A DNA stretch of 6,563 nucleotides from Anaerolineales bacterium (lineage in GTDB: Bacteria > Chloroflexota > Anaerolineae > Anaerolineales > DRMV01). The stretch's first letter is position 1; the number at the start of each line of letters is the position of its first letter. Made by a program: the position numbers and the translations under genes. Positions 1 to 5,396 of the stretch are shown one piece after another. The notes below the pieces were generated by a model. The model made no database searches. It was not told the DNA's origin and was given only the letters and a program-made list of their open reading frames with translations. The stretch lies in NCBI GenBank assembly GCA_015491595.1, contig WFVP01000367.1:1-6563 (forward strand). Direction: 5' to 3'.

Positions 1-456
1 GGAGCGCTCGACAATGCGATATACCCGTTCGAAATCTTCCACGCCGTTGTAATACGGGTCCGGCACCTCCGCGTTGGGACCGCCTTCGGGGTCGAACTCA
101 CGCAAAAGGCGAATCTTGGCCCGATGCTCGGGGTTGAGGGAAGCAATACTCATGATGCGCGCCCAGTTATCCCGGTCCATGACCAGGATGAGGTCAAAGG
201 TTTCCAGGTCGTCCTTGCGAAACAGCCGGGCCCGGTGCTCGTCGTAGACCACGCCGTGTCTGGCGGCCACCCGGCGCATGCGGGGGTCGGCGGGCTCCCC
301 CACGTGCCAAGGCCCGAGCCCCGCGGAATCCACTTCGTACTTGTGGGCTACCTCGCGTTCCTGCGCCATCTTGCGGAACAGGGCTGCGGCCAGGGGACTG
401 CGGATGATGTTCCCCAGGCAGACGAACAAGATGCGCAGGGGCCTTTCCTCTCCCAT
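1..456 (-). CDS. Low-molecular-weight protein tyrosine phosphatase, 3' end missing
   Basis: This is a cytoplasmic phosphatase of the LMW-PTP/arsenate-reductase fold, expected to remove phosphate from protein tyrosines through a cysteinyl-phosphate intermediate. The 152 visible residues begin MGEERPLRILFVCLGN. The P-loop C-x5-R-S-P is seen as C13...R19-S20-P21, and the general-acid DPYY motif is at D133-Y136. The family is usually about 150-165 residues, so only the last few codons and the stop lie beyond the left edge. The ATG at 456 is preceded by GGAGGG with an 8-nt spacer, which fixes the start. One detail: the second P-loop cysteine found in many members (CxGNxCRSP) is isoleucine here (I18), so a protective disulfide with C13 is not available. 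It is divergently transcribed from the downstream protease gene. The physiological substrate cannot be told; in bacteria such enzymes often serve exopolysaccharide tyrosine kinases, but no kinase is visible here. Confidence 0.93.
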   Translation of the reverse strand, partial: MGEERPLRILFVCLGNIIRSPLAAALFRKMAQEREVAHKYEVDSAGLGPWHVGEPADPRMRRVAARHGVVYDEHRARLFRKDDLETFDLILVMDRDNWARIMSIASLNPEHRAKIRLLREFDPEGGPNAEVPDPYYNGVEDFERVYRIVERS

Positions 457-489
457 AAAGCGTACCCTCCAGCTCATAGGGTAGCCCTG

Positions 490-495
490 ATTATA
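490..495 (-). promoter_or_regulatory. Candidate -10 box for the phosphatase gene
   Basis: Read on the minus strand this is a perfect TATAAT. It would start transcription near 483 and give a leader of about 27 nt that includes the GGAGGG ribosome site. No good -35 lies at 17 bp (TACTTG is the nearest match), so the call rests on the -10 and its placement. Confidence 0.5.
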
Positions 496-505
496 CCCGA
501 GGTGG

Positions 506-511
506 TAAAAT
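506..511 (+). promoter_or_regulatory. Candidate -10 box for the SDH proteinase gene
   Basis: TAAAAT matches the -10 consensus at five of six positions. It lies about 37 bp upstream of the ATG at 548, which would give a leader of roughly 30 nt. There is no convincing -35. It sits back to back with the minus-strand TATAAT, only 10 bp away, so the two promoters would compete for polymerase. Confidence 0.35.
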
Positions 512-547
512 CCAAGTAAGATAACCCCAGATTGGGAGGCGAGCGAC

Positions 548-1378
548 ATGAGCTTTTGGGATTTGTTCTGGCTCTTTTTCATCATCGCCTCGCTCCAGCC
601 CGTTCTGCGGCAACGCCTGTTGGAATCCGAGCGCATGCGCCTCATCCGACGTCTGGAACGCAAGCGGGGCAGCCGGGTCATCGCCATGATTCACCGCCAG
701 GAGACCCTGTCCTTCCTGGGGTTCCCTCTGGCCCGTTTCATTGACATCCACGACTCGGAACAGGTGCTGCGTGCCATCAAACTCACCGACCCCAATGTGC
801 CCATTGACTTCATCCTTCACACACCGGGCGGCCTGGTGCTGGCCGCGGGACAAATCGCTCGCGCGCTCAAGCGGCACCCCGCCAAGGTCACGGTCTTCGT
901 GCCCCACTATGCCATGTCCGGCGGCACCCTTATCGCGCTGGCCGCGGATGAAATCGTGATGGACCCCAACGCGGTATTGGGGCCGGTCGACCCCCAGCTG
1001 GGCCAGTACCCCGCAGCGTCCATCGTGAAGGTCCTGGAAGAGAAGTCCAAGGACCAAATCGACGACGAAACCCTCATCCTGGCCGACGTCAGCCGCAAGG
1101 CCCTCCAGCAGGTCGAAGCCTTCGTATTCGAGTTGCTCCGGGACAAGATGGACGAGGACAAAGCGCGGGACCTGGCCCACAAGCTGGCCACCGGTACGTG
1201 GACCCACGATTACCCCATTTTCGTGGACGAAGCCAAGGCCATGGGGCTGCCCGTGTCCACGGACATGCCCATGGAGGTGTACCAGCTCATGGCCCTGTAT
1301 CCCCAACCCACCCAATTGCGCCCCGCGGTGCAGTACATCCCGGTTCCCTATCGGCCCAACCAGGGCCAGGGCGGGTGA
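548..1378 (+). CDS. SDH-family Clp-fold serine proteinase, membrane anchored
   Basis: This 276-residue protein belongs to the serine dehydrogenase proteinase family (Pfam SDH_protease), relatives of ClpP and SppA with the Clp/crotonase fold. It is likely to be a small membrane-associated serine peptidase; its substrates are unknown. Visible features: an N-terminal hydrophobic anchor at about residues 4-20 (FWDLFWLFFIIASLQPVL); a basic linker to about residue 45; the HTPGG stretch at 91-95, typical of the oxyanion-hole region; YAMSGGT at 121-127 with the probable nucleophile S124; and DPNAVLGPVDPQLG at 139-152, a family signature. The length is normal and the C-terminus is proline-rich. GGGAGG with an 8-nt spacer supports the ATG at 548. 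It is a single-gene unit converging on the sulfur operon, and nothing in its sequence links it to sulfur. The family assignment is strong. Catalytic roles are from family knowledge. Confidence 0.92.
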   Translation: MSFWDLFWLFFIIASLQPVLRQRLLESERMRLIRRLERKRGSRVIAMIHRQETLSFLGFPLARFIDIHDSEQVLRAIKLTDPNVPIDFILHTPGGLVLAAGQIARALKRHPAKVTVFVPHYAMSGGTLIALAADEIVMDPNAVLGPVDPQLGQYPAASIVKVLEEKSKDQIDDETLILADVSRKALQQVEAFVFELLRDKMDEDKARDLAHKLATGTWTHDYPIFVDEAKAMGLPVSTDMPMEVYQLMALYPQPTQLRPAVQYIPVPYRPNQGQGG

Positions 1379-1420
1379 TTGTGTCCCCTGCATCCTCGGG
1401 CGCGTCAACCGGGCTCAGAA

Positions 1421-1464
1421 AAAGCAGAAGCTGCAGCGGCGTTGTCCGCTGCAGCTTCTGCTTT
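1421..1464 (-). terminator. Hairpin terminator between convergent genes
   Basis: A perfect 19-bp inverted repeat (left arm AAAGCAGAAGCTGCAGCGG at 1421-1439, 6-nt loop, right arm at 1446-1464). On the minus strand the stem runs into TTTTTC, a short U-tract, which suits termination of the five-gene sulfur operon 24 nt after the dsrE2-like stop. On the plus strand only three U's end the stem before AGAAGG, so it would terminate the protease gene less efficiently, though it may act in both directions. Confidence 0.82.
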
Positions 1465-1488
1465 AGAAGGAGGATGGATGCGGGATTG

Positions 1489-1986
1489 TTAGATGAACAC
1501 GATTTGGGCACCTTCCGTCATCTCGATGAACTCCGTGGCTGTCACGATGTCATCCACCACATCCAGGAAGTCCTCCTTCTTGAGTCCGGCCATGTCCACG
1601 GTCATCTTGCACGCGTACATCTTGGCCCCGGCGTCGTGAAGCATCTCCAACATCTCTCGCACCGAGGGGACCTCCAGCTTCTCCATCTTACTCTTCATCA
1701 GGGCCGTAGCAAAGGCCGTCATGCCCGGAAGCACCCCAACCAGTTGGGGAATGCCCACGTCAAAGGGGAAGCCCATCATGCCGGTGCGCATGCTGGCGTT
1801 GCCCACGGGGGGCAGACCCAGCTTGTCCACCCGACTCTTGCGAATCAAATCCAGGCCCCAGAAGGTGAAGAAAATGGTCACGTCCACCCCCACGCCCAGG
1901 GCCGCCCAGCCCATAATCAGCGCGGGATAGGCCATGTCCAGGTTCCCTTTGGAGCAAATGAAGGCCATCTTGCGGTTCTCGGACAT
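1489..1986 (-). CDS. DsrE/DsrF/DrsH-like (DsrE2-type) sulfur-trafficking protein
   Basis: This 165-residue protein matches the DsrE2 branch of the DsrE/F/H superfamily, which bind and pass on sulfane sulfur in sulfur oxidisers. C11 (FICSKGN) is near the N-terminus, followed by a hydrophobic stretch at about 19-48 (PALIMGWAALGVGVDVTIFF and on) that may sit in or on the membrane, as in other DsrE2 proteins. The second conserved cysteine is C126 in YACKMTVDMAG, the usual position of the persulfide-carrying residue. These are the only two cysteines. The start is fixed by AGGAGG with a 6-nt spacer. It is the last gene of the operon, 83 nt after the TusE-like gene, with a strong hairpin in the gap and a terminator behind it. 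DsrE2 genes normally sit beside tusA and a rhodanese; neither is in this window. Sulfur carriage is inferred from the family. Confidence 0.88.
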   Translation of the reverse strand: MSENRKMAFICSKGNLDMAYPALIMGWAALGVGVDVTIFFTFWGLDLIRKSRVDKLGLPPVGNASMRTGMMGFPFDVGIPQLVGVLPGMTAFATALMKSKMEKLEVPSVREMLEMLHDAGAKMYACKMTVDMAGLKKEDFLDVVDDIVTATEFIEMTEGAQIVFI

Positions 1987-2020
1987 AGGTCACCTCCTCT
2001 TTGGCCCTCGGCCTTCGGTG

Positions 2021-2054
2021 GGCGCGCCGCGTTCCCCGGGGAACACGGCGCGCC
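2021..2054 (-). promoter_or_regulatory. Long intercistronic hairpin between tusE-like and dsrE2-like genes
   Basis: A 34-nt dyad: arms GGCGCGCCG (2021-2029) and CGGCGCGCC (2046-2054) enclose the perfect palindrome GTTCCCCGGGGAAC (2031-2044). The single mismatch (C2030 against A2045) becomes a U-G wobble in the minus-strand transcript, so the operon mRNA can pair throughout, with about 15 bp closing a CCGG loop. No U-tract follows, so it is not a classical terminator. It probably protects upstream mRNA from 3' exonucleases or lowers expression of the last gene. Confidence 0.6.
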
Positions 2055-2069
2055 TTGAGCGGTCCACGT

Positions 2070-2384
2070 TTAGATGCACCCGGCCGGTTTCGGCACGCCC
2101 GCGATGCGGGCCACCTTCTTCGCCGGACCACCGGGGAAGAGTTTGAAGAGCTCCTTGGTGGGGATGCCTGCACCCACCGTAATCTGGCGGATGGTGGGGG
2201 ATTGCCCCCGCTCCTCGTAGTACTTGCGCACGAAGTTGATGACCTCCCAGTGGCGGTCCGTCAGTTCGATGCCTTCCTCCTTAGCGAAGGCTTCGGCCAC
2301 TTCCGGCGTCCAGTCCTTGGGGTTCACCAGGTAGCCTTCGTTGTCCACTTCCAGTTGCAGCGCACCAAATTGTCGTACGGGCAT
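2070..2384 (-). CDS. DsrC/TusE family sulfur relay protein, single-cysteine form
   Basis: This 104-residue cytoplasmic protein has the full-length DsrC/TusE fold. Family marks include LVNPKDWTPEVAEAFAKEEG (about 19-38), HWEVINFVRKYY (45-56), a RQITVGAG segment (66-73) and the C-terminal arm ending GVPKPAGCI. C103, the penultimate residue, is the family's CysA, which carries sulfur as a persulfide or trisulfide. The second cysteine of true DsrC (CysB), expected 11 residues earlier, is A92 here, in GPAKKVARIAG. C103 is the only cysteine. This puts it with TusE-like carriers rather than with DsrC partners of dissimilatory sulfite reductase, which need both residues to form a trisulfide. TAAGGAGG overlaps the upstream stop codon and lies 6 nt before the ATG, so translation is probably coupled to the DUF1641 gene. 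It likely receives sulfur originating from the SQR-type enzyme and trades it with DsrE2 (inference). Confidence 0.93.
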   Translation of the reverse strand: MPVRQFGALQLEVDNEGYLVNPKDWTPEVAEAFAKEEGIELTDRHWEVINFVRKYYEERGQSPTIRQITVGAGIPTKELFKLFPGGPAKKVARIAGVPKPAGCI

Positions 2385-2395
2385 GGTCCACCTCC

Positions 2396-3148
2396 TTATT
2401 TCGATGATTCGGTTGGGGTCTCGGCCGGCGCAGCGCTCTGCGCCAAAATTTTGAGGAATTGCAGGCTCAGGGCCAGCCCCCGACGCACATCGGGGTCACG
2501 CATCCGGCGTACAAGGGCCCACGTGGAGGTCTCCAGACCCTCGGGGTCCTCCAAGGCCTGCTGGTAAGCGGTCAACAATTGCTGCACCCGAGCGACCATC
2601 TCAGGGCGCAGGAGTTGCTTCAGGGTGGCGGCCAGGGACACCAGGCTCTCCGTCAAGGCCCGAAGTTCCTCGGCGGAGAACTGAGTCACCACCGCATCCA
2701 GCAGACGCAACATTTCCCGCATGAACGTAAAATACCCCTTCTTCTCCATTTCGTCCAGCTTCTCCACCGCGAGCACGAAGGCGTCATGGGCAACGGGGCT
2801 CATGTCCCGCATCAGGTCGTGCACCGTTTCCAGTTCCTGGAGGAACTGCTCCAGCAGCCGGATGTTCTGCAAGAACCGCAACCCCAAGCGCCAGATGTCC
2901 TCCAGCTGCACGTGGTCGCTGGCCTCTTCCAGCTGCTCCACCGCCAGCATGTAGACGTCCTCGGCCACGGTGGAGAGGTCGCGGCCCAAATCCGACCAGA
3001 ACTCCCGCTGGCGCCGCATTTCCTCCACCTGCTCCACCAGGAACTCCATCTGGCGGCTCAGGGCGTCCAGCTTGGCGTTCAGGGCCTCCAGGCCGTCGTG
3101 TTTCACCGCGTCCAGGTTGGGGGTTGCGCTCATCGTGGTCTCCGCCAT
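2396..3148 (-). CDS. DUF1641 domain-containing helical protein
   Basis: This 250-residue protein is almost all helical, with no cysteine and no membrane span. The C-terminal stretch ALVRRMRDPDVRRGLALSLQ (211-230) is the DUF1641 signature. Residues about 20-55 are a likely coiled coil (LDALSRQMEFLVEQVEEMRR). Two similar blocks begin at R56 (RDLSTVAEDVYMLAVEQ) and R114 (RDMSPVAHDAFVLAVEK), 58 residues apart, with 12 of 20 positions identical, which indicates an internal duplication. DUF1641 genes recur next to SQR-type flavoproteins in sulfur-metabolising bacteria and archaea, but their biochemical role is unestablished; an accessory or scaffold subunit of the SQR is a reasonable inference. The gene lies 13 nt after the SQR stop. 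AAAGGAGG with a 6-nt spacer supports this ATG over the internal ATG at M6. The C-terminal tail is low complexity (SAAPAETPTESSK). Confidence 0.88.
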   Translation of the reverse strand: MAETTMSATPNLDAVKHDGLEALNAKLDALSRQMEFLVEQVEEMRRQREFWSDLGRDLSTVAEDVYMLAVEQLEEASDHVQLEDIWRLGLRFLQNIRLLEQFLQELETVHDLMRDMSPVAHDAFVLAVEKLDEMEKKGYFTFMREMLRLLDAVVTQFSAEELRALTESLVSLAATLKQLLRPEMVARVQQLLTAYQQALEDPEGLETSTWALVRRMRDPDVRRGLALSLQFLKILAQSAAPAETPTESSK

Positions 3149-3161
3149 GTCGCGCCTCCTT

Positions 3162-4403
3162 TCAGCTCCATTTGCCGGCCATCATCATCTGCGCGGGCAT
3201 GGGCAGCCGTCGGCCCTTCATGAGTACGTGCCAGTACAGGGTGCGGAAGAGCATCTTGCCCCAGTGGTTAATCACGCTCTCCTGGAGCAAGGAGAAGGGC
3301 CCCAAGCCAGGGAGCGGGAACTTGCCGGGCAGGGGTTCCACGTCGTAGTTGAAGTCGATGAGGATGCCCTTGCCAAAGCCCGACTCAATGTAGCAGTTGG
3401 CATGGCCATCAAAGGTGGGCAGCAACTCCAAGCCGTCAATGTAGCGCAGGAAGTTGGGGACGAAGGAGTCCACCATGAAGTGGGCCACCGAACCTGCCTT
3501 GGAGGTGGGCACGTCGGTGGCGTCGCCCAAGACGAAGACGTCCTCAAAATCCTTGGCCCGCAGGGTGCGCGGGTCGGTGGGCACATAGTTGAGCTCGTTC
3601 CCGATACCCGAACGGGCGATGGCATCACTGCCCATATTCAGCGGGATGCTCACCAGCAAGTCGAAGGGCTCTTCCCGCTCGTCGTAGGACACGATGACCT
3701 TGCGCTCCGGGTCCACCCGCTCGATGTAGTAATCGGTGACCAGGTGGATGCCCCGCTCCTCCAGCATGTGCCCCAGGATGGCCGCCGCGCGCGGCTTGGT
3801 GAAGGCACCCGGAAGCGGGGTGACGAAGACCAGCTCGGTCTTGTCCCGCAGGCCGTTCTCCCGCAGGTACCAATCGGCCAGGAAGATAAACTCCAGGGGC
3901 GCCACGGGGCACTTGATGGGCATGTCCACGATGTTGAGAACCAGGCGCCCGCCTTCCCAGGTGCGCAAGCGTCGGGCCAGCCGCACCGCGCCCTGCAGGG
4001 TGTAGAAGTCGAAGGCGTCCTTGTACCACAGGCGCTCGTCCTGCAGCCCGGGCGTCTGGTCCGGGCGGGGCGAGGTGCCCGTCGCGATGATGAGGAAGTC
4101 GTACGAGATGTACCGGCCGCCATCGGCCTTGATGCGCACCCGCTTCTTATCCGGCTCGATAACGTCGATTTCCGACAGGATGAACTCCACGCCCGGAGCG
4201 AAGTAGGTGCGCCGAGGCTTGACCACATCCCGCTCCTTGTAGATGCCGAAGGGGATGAACAAGAACCCCGGTTGGTAGTAGTGAATCTTGCTGTGGTCAA
4301 CGACGATGATGCGCCATTGGTCCATGTCCAGCTCTTGTGCGAGCCGATTGGCGGCCATGGTGCCCGCCGTACCACCACCAAGAACAAGCAGCGTTTTCGC
4401 CAT
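3162..4403 (-). CDS. Sulfide:quinone oxidoreductase-type FAD flavoprotein
   Basis: This 413-residue flavoprotein is expected to oxidise sulfide to sulfane sulfur and reduce quinone at the membrane surface. An N-terminal FAD-binding Rossmann motif (LLVLGGGTAG, 5-14) is followed by D36-H37 after the second strand, YYQPGFLFIPFG (42-53), the ATG motif IIATGTSPRP (105-114) and the second FAD motif VFVLGDATDVPTSKAGS (289-305). C165 (MPIKCPVAP) and C337 (HANCYIE) are the only cysteines and match the redox pair of SQR and flavocytochrome c sulfide dehydrogenase; the third cysteine of many SQRs is absent. The tail is amphipathic and basic (FRTLYWHVLMKGRRLP, then a methionine-rich end), consistent with peripheral membrane binding. 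The frame stays open upstream to about 4658, but homology begins at MAKTLLVLGGG and TAAGGAGG lies 6 nt before this ATG, so the shorter start is chosen. It overlaps the regulator's stop region, suggesting translational coupling. Confidence 0.92.
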   Translation of the reverse strand: MAKTLLVLGGGTAGTMAANRLAQELDMDQWRIIVVDHSKIHYYQPGFLFIPFGIYKERDVVKPRRTYFAPGVEFILSEIDVIEPDKKRVRIKADGGRYISYDFLIIATGTSPRPDQTPGLQDERLWYKDAFDFYTLQGAVRLARRLRTWEGGRLVLNIVDMPIKCPVAPLEFIFLADWYLRENGLRDKTELVFVTPLPGAFTKPRAAAILGHMLEERGIHLVTDYYIERVDPERKVIVSYDEREEPFDLLVSIPLNMGSDAIARSGIGNELNYVPTDPRTLRAKDFEDVFVLGDATDVPTSKAGSVAHFMVDSFVPNFLRYIDGLELLPTFDGHANCYIESGFGKGILIDFNYDVEPLPGKFPLPGLGPFSLLQESVINHWGKMLFRTLYWHVLMKGRRLPMPAQMMMAGKWS

Positions 4404-4409
4404 TGTCTG

Positions 4410-4417
4410 CCTCCTTA
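4410..4417 (-). promoter_or_regulatory. Ribosome binding site that fixes the SQR start and overlaps the regulator stop
   Basis: Minus-strand TAAGGAGG: the TAA is the stop codon of the regulator gene and AAGGAGG is the SQR ribosome site, 6 nt before ATG 4403. It rules out the much longer in-frame extension to 4658. The identical arrangement recurs at 2391-2398 before the TusE-like gene, and a TGA version occurs at 3155-3164 before the DUF1641 gene. Confidence 0.8.
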
Positions 4418-5071
4418 TGCAGTTGAGTTTTCCGCGTCCATCTCCGGGGATGCGTCGCCGTCCTGGGTGTGGTGCCAGTGAAACCGACCCGGTTGCTCGC
4501 CCTCGCTGAAGCCCGAGAGCACGAACAGCGCGTTGGTGACCGTGGTCCCGGCATTGCGCCAGCGGTGCCGCAGCCGGGCCGCAAAGAGCAGGGAATCGCC
4601 CGGCTCCAGCAAGTAGCGCTGGCCCTCGACCTCGTACTCCAACAGGCCCCGCAAGCAAATCACGAACTCATGCCCCGTATGCACCATGGGAAAGGGACCG
4701 CTGCTGGCCCCTGTCTCCAGGGTCAGGAAGAAGGGCTCGACCCGTCCGGTAAATTGCTCGCCTCCCAGGCCTTCCCAAACGCCCCGAGCGAAGGGGACCC
4801 GGGTGCGCTCCCCGGCCTTGATGAACACCACCGGCCGACGCTCGGGCTTCACCTCAAAGAAGGCCGTGATGGGAACCTGCAGGGCATCGGCCAGCCGATA
4901 CAGGGTGCTCACCGAAGGTGAGGTCTTCCCCCGCTCAATCATGCTCAGGGCATTGGCGGAAAGGCCGCTGGCCCGGGCCAGGGCCCGCAACGACAACCCC
5001 CGAGACTTCCGAAGCATGCGCAAGCGCTTCCCTACATCAATGGAAACGGCCTCTTGGTCCAGATACGTCAT
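4415..5071 (-). CDS. XRE-family transcriptional regulator with C-terminal cupin domain
   Basis: This 218-residue DNA-binding protein heads the sulfur operon. Residues about 13-67 form a helix-turn-helix of the Cro/C1 (XRE) type: IDVGKRLRMLRKSRGLSLRA, then LARASGLSANALSMIERGKT and SPSVSTLYRLADALQV. A short linker leads to a cupin_2 sensor at about 108-187, with motif 1 as H131, H134, E135 and the G-rich turn RGLLEYEVEG, and motif 2 as PGDSLLFAARLRHRW with H169. These His/Glu positions could bind a metal, but the natural ligand is unknown. The C-terminal 30 residues are hydrophilic and rich in His, Asp and Glu. GGAGG with a 5-nt spacer supports the ATG. Its position 11 nt before the SQR gene, sharing the transcript, suggests it controls this operon and itself in response to a sulfur or redox signal (inference). 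Repressor or activator cannot be told. Confidence 0.92.
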   Translation of the reverse strand: MTYLDQEAVSIDVGKRLRMLRKSRGLSLRALARASGLSANALSMIERGKTSPSVSTLYRLADALQVPITAFFEVKPERRPVVFIKAGERTRVPFARGVWEGLGGEQFTGRVEPFFLTLETGASSGPFPMVHTGHEFVICLRGLLEYEVEGQRYLLEPGDSLLFAARLRHRWRNAGTTVTNALFVLSGFSEGEQPGRFHWHHTQDGDASPEMDAENSTA

Positions 5072-5119
5072 CGGCTCCTCCAGATATCACCAAAACTTGG
5101 CAACCTTCCCATACGGCGT

Positions 5120-5129
5120 TACATGTCAC
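5120..5129 (+). promoter_or_regulatory. Second copy of the operator-like element
   Basis: TACATGTCAC is the exact reverse complement of 5186-5195, so the same 10-bp word occurs twice in opposite orientation, centres about 70 bp apart. Over 14 bp this copy (5116-5129) differs from the perfect dyad at three positions, all in its left half, so it looks like a weaker site located between the likely transcription start and the regulator gene. Confidence 0.4.
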
Positions 5130-5185
5130 ACAATTCTTTTGGACACTTCACAATTAGTGGTAACAAAAGGGGAGGGGGAACACAA

Positions 5186-5199
5186 GTGACATGTATCAC
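5186..5199. promoter_or_regulatory. Perfect GTGA-N6-TCAC dyad, CRP/FNR-family-like operator
   Basis: GTGACATGTATCAC is a symmetric GTGA-N6-TCAC site, the core of the binding sites of CRP-family regulators (consensus TGTGA-N6-TCACA). The flanks are roughly symmetric as well (ACAA before, TTTGT after, offset by one or two bases). It lies 115-128 bp upstream of the regulator ATG, where an activator of a weak promoter would bind. The XRE-cupin protein itself is an alternative binder. Confidence 0.5.
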
Positions 5200-5219
5200 G
5201 TTTGTCCCCAAAGGATGCG

Positions 5220-5246
5220 AAAAAAGGCACGGAAAAGTCCAAAAAA
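5220..5246. other. Phased A-tracts, predicted bent DNA
   Basis: Runs of A6 (5220-5225), A4 (5233-5236) and A6 (5241-5246) have centres 12 and 9 bp apart, averaging one helical turn, in an otherwise GC-rich genome. This is the classical pattern for intrinsic curvature and lies upstream of the presumed operon promoter and the GTGA dyad. Confidence 0.45.
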
Positions 5247-5326
5247 CGTATCCGCGGGGTAGAAGGTGTCTCAGACAGGACCTGGGAAGGTCCTCGCGGG
5301 CCTCGCGACCTTCTTACGGGGGCACC

Positions 5327-5365
5327 AAAAAACGCCAGGGCCGTCGGTTATCGGCAGCCCTGGCG
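5327..5365 (-). terminator. Rho-independent terminator of the cytochrome operon
   Basis: On the minus strand a 9-bp stem CGCCAGGGC/GCCCTGGCG (5357-5365 and 5333-5341), with further partial pairing inside its 15-nt loop, is followed directly by TTTTTT (5332-5327). It lies about 32 nt after the stop of the b-type cytochrome gene and separates that operon from the sulfur operon's control region. There is no U-tract on the plus side, so its direction is clear. Confidence 0.92.
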
Positions 5366-5396
5366 CGCATGGGGTGGCGTGAGTTTTCCGTCAGGG

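Larger units (their letters stand above)
5072..5326. promoter_or_regulatory. Non-coding control region upstream of the sulfur operon
   Basis: No gene is visible on either strand here. The composition is distinctly more AT-rich than the flanking genes, at least over 5085-5250. It holds, going away from the regulator start: a small dyad CCAA-aac-TTGG (5090-5100); TACATGTCAC (5120-5129); two direct copies of CACAATT 20 bp apart (5129-5135 and 5149-5155); a weak minus-strand -10-like ACTAAT (5158-5153); the GTGA-N6-TCAC dyad (5186-5199); phased A-tracts (5220-5246); and an inverted repeat GAAGGTC/GACCTTC (5286-5292 and 5307-5313). Promoter hexamers near consensus were not found, which fits a promoter that needs an activator. 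Confidence 0.6.

Noticed and set aside
491..1408. Minus-strand open frame of 305 codons opposite the SDH proteinase gene
   Set aside because: Low-complexity translation rich in Gly, His and Val with no motif; the plus-strand gene has a clear family match and ribosome site.
1198..2058. Plus-strand open frame of 286 codons across the convergent junction
   Set aside because: It runs through the terminator hairpin and antisense to the DsrE2-like gene, and its His/Gly-rich translation has no recognisable domain.
2970..4481. Plus-strand open frame of 503 codons opposite the SQR gene
   Set aside because: It mirrors the codon bias of the SQR gene on the other strand, resembles no family, starts inside the DUF1641 gene without a ribosome site, and conflicts with a well-supported operon.
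4404..4658. N-terminal extension of the SQR gene
   Set aside because: The extra 85 residues are the regulator's coding sequence read in another frame; SQR homology begins exactly at the ATG at 4403, which has its own strong ribosome site.
5286..5313. GAAGGTC/GACCTTC inverted repeat with internal CCTCGCG direct repeats as a terminator
   Set aside because: The 14-nt loop does not pair well and no U-tract follows on either strand; it is kept only as a note in the control region.
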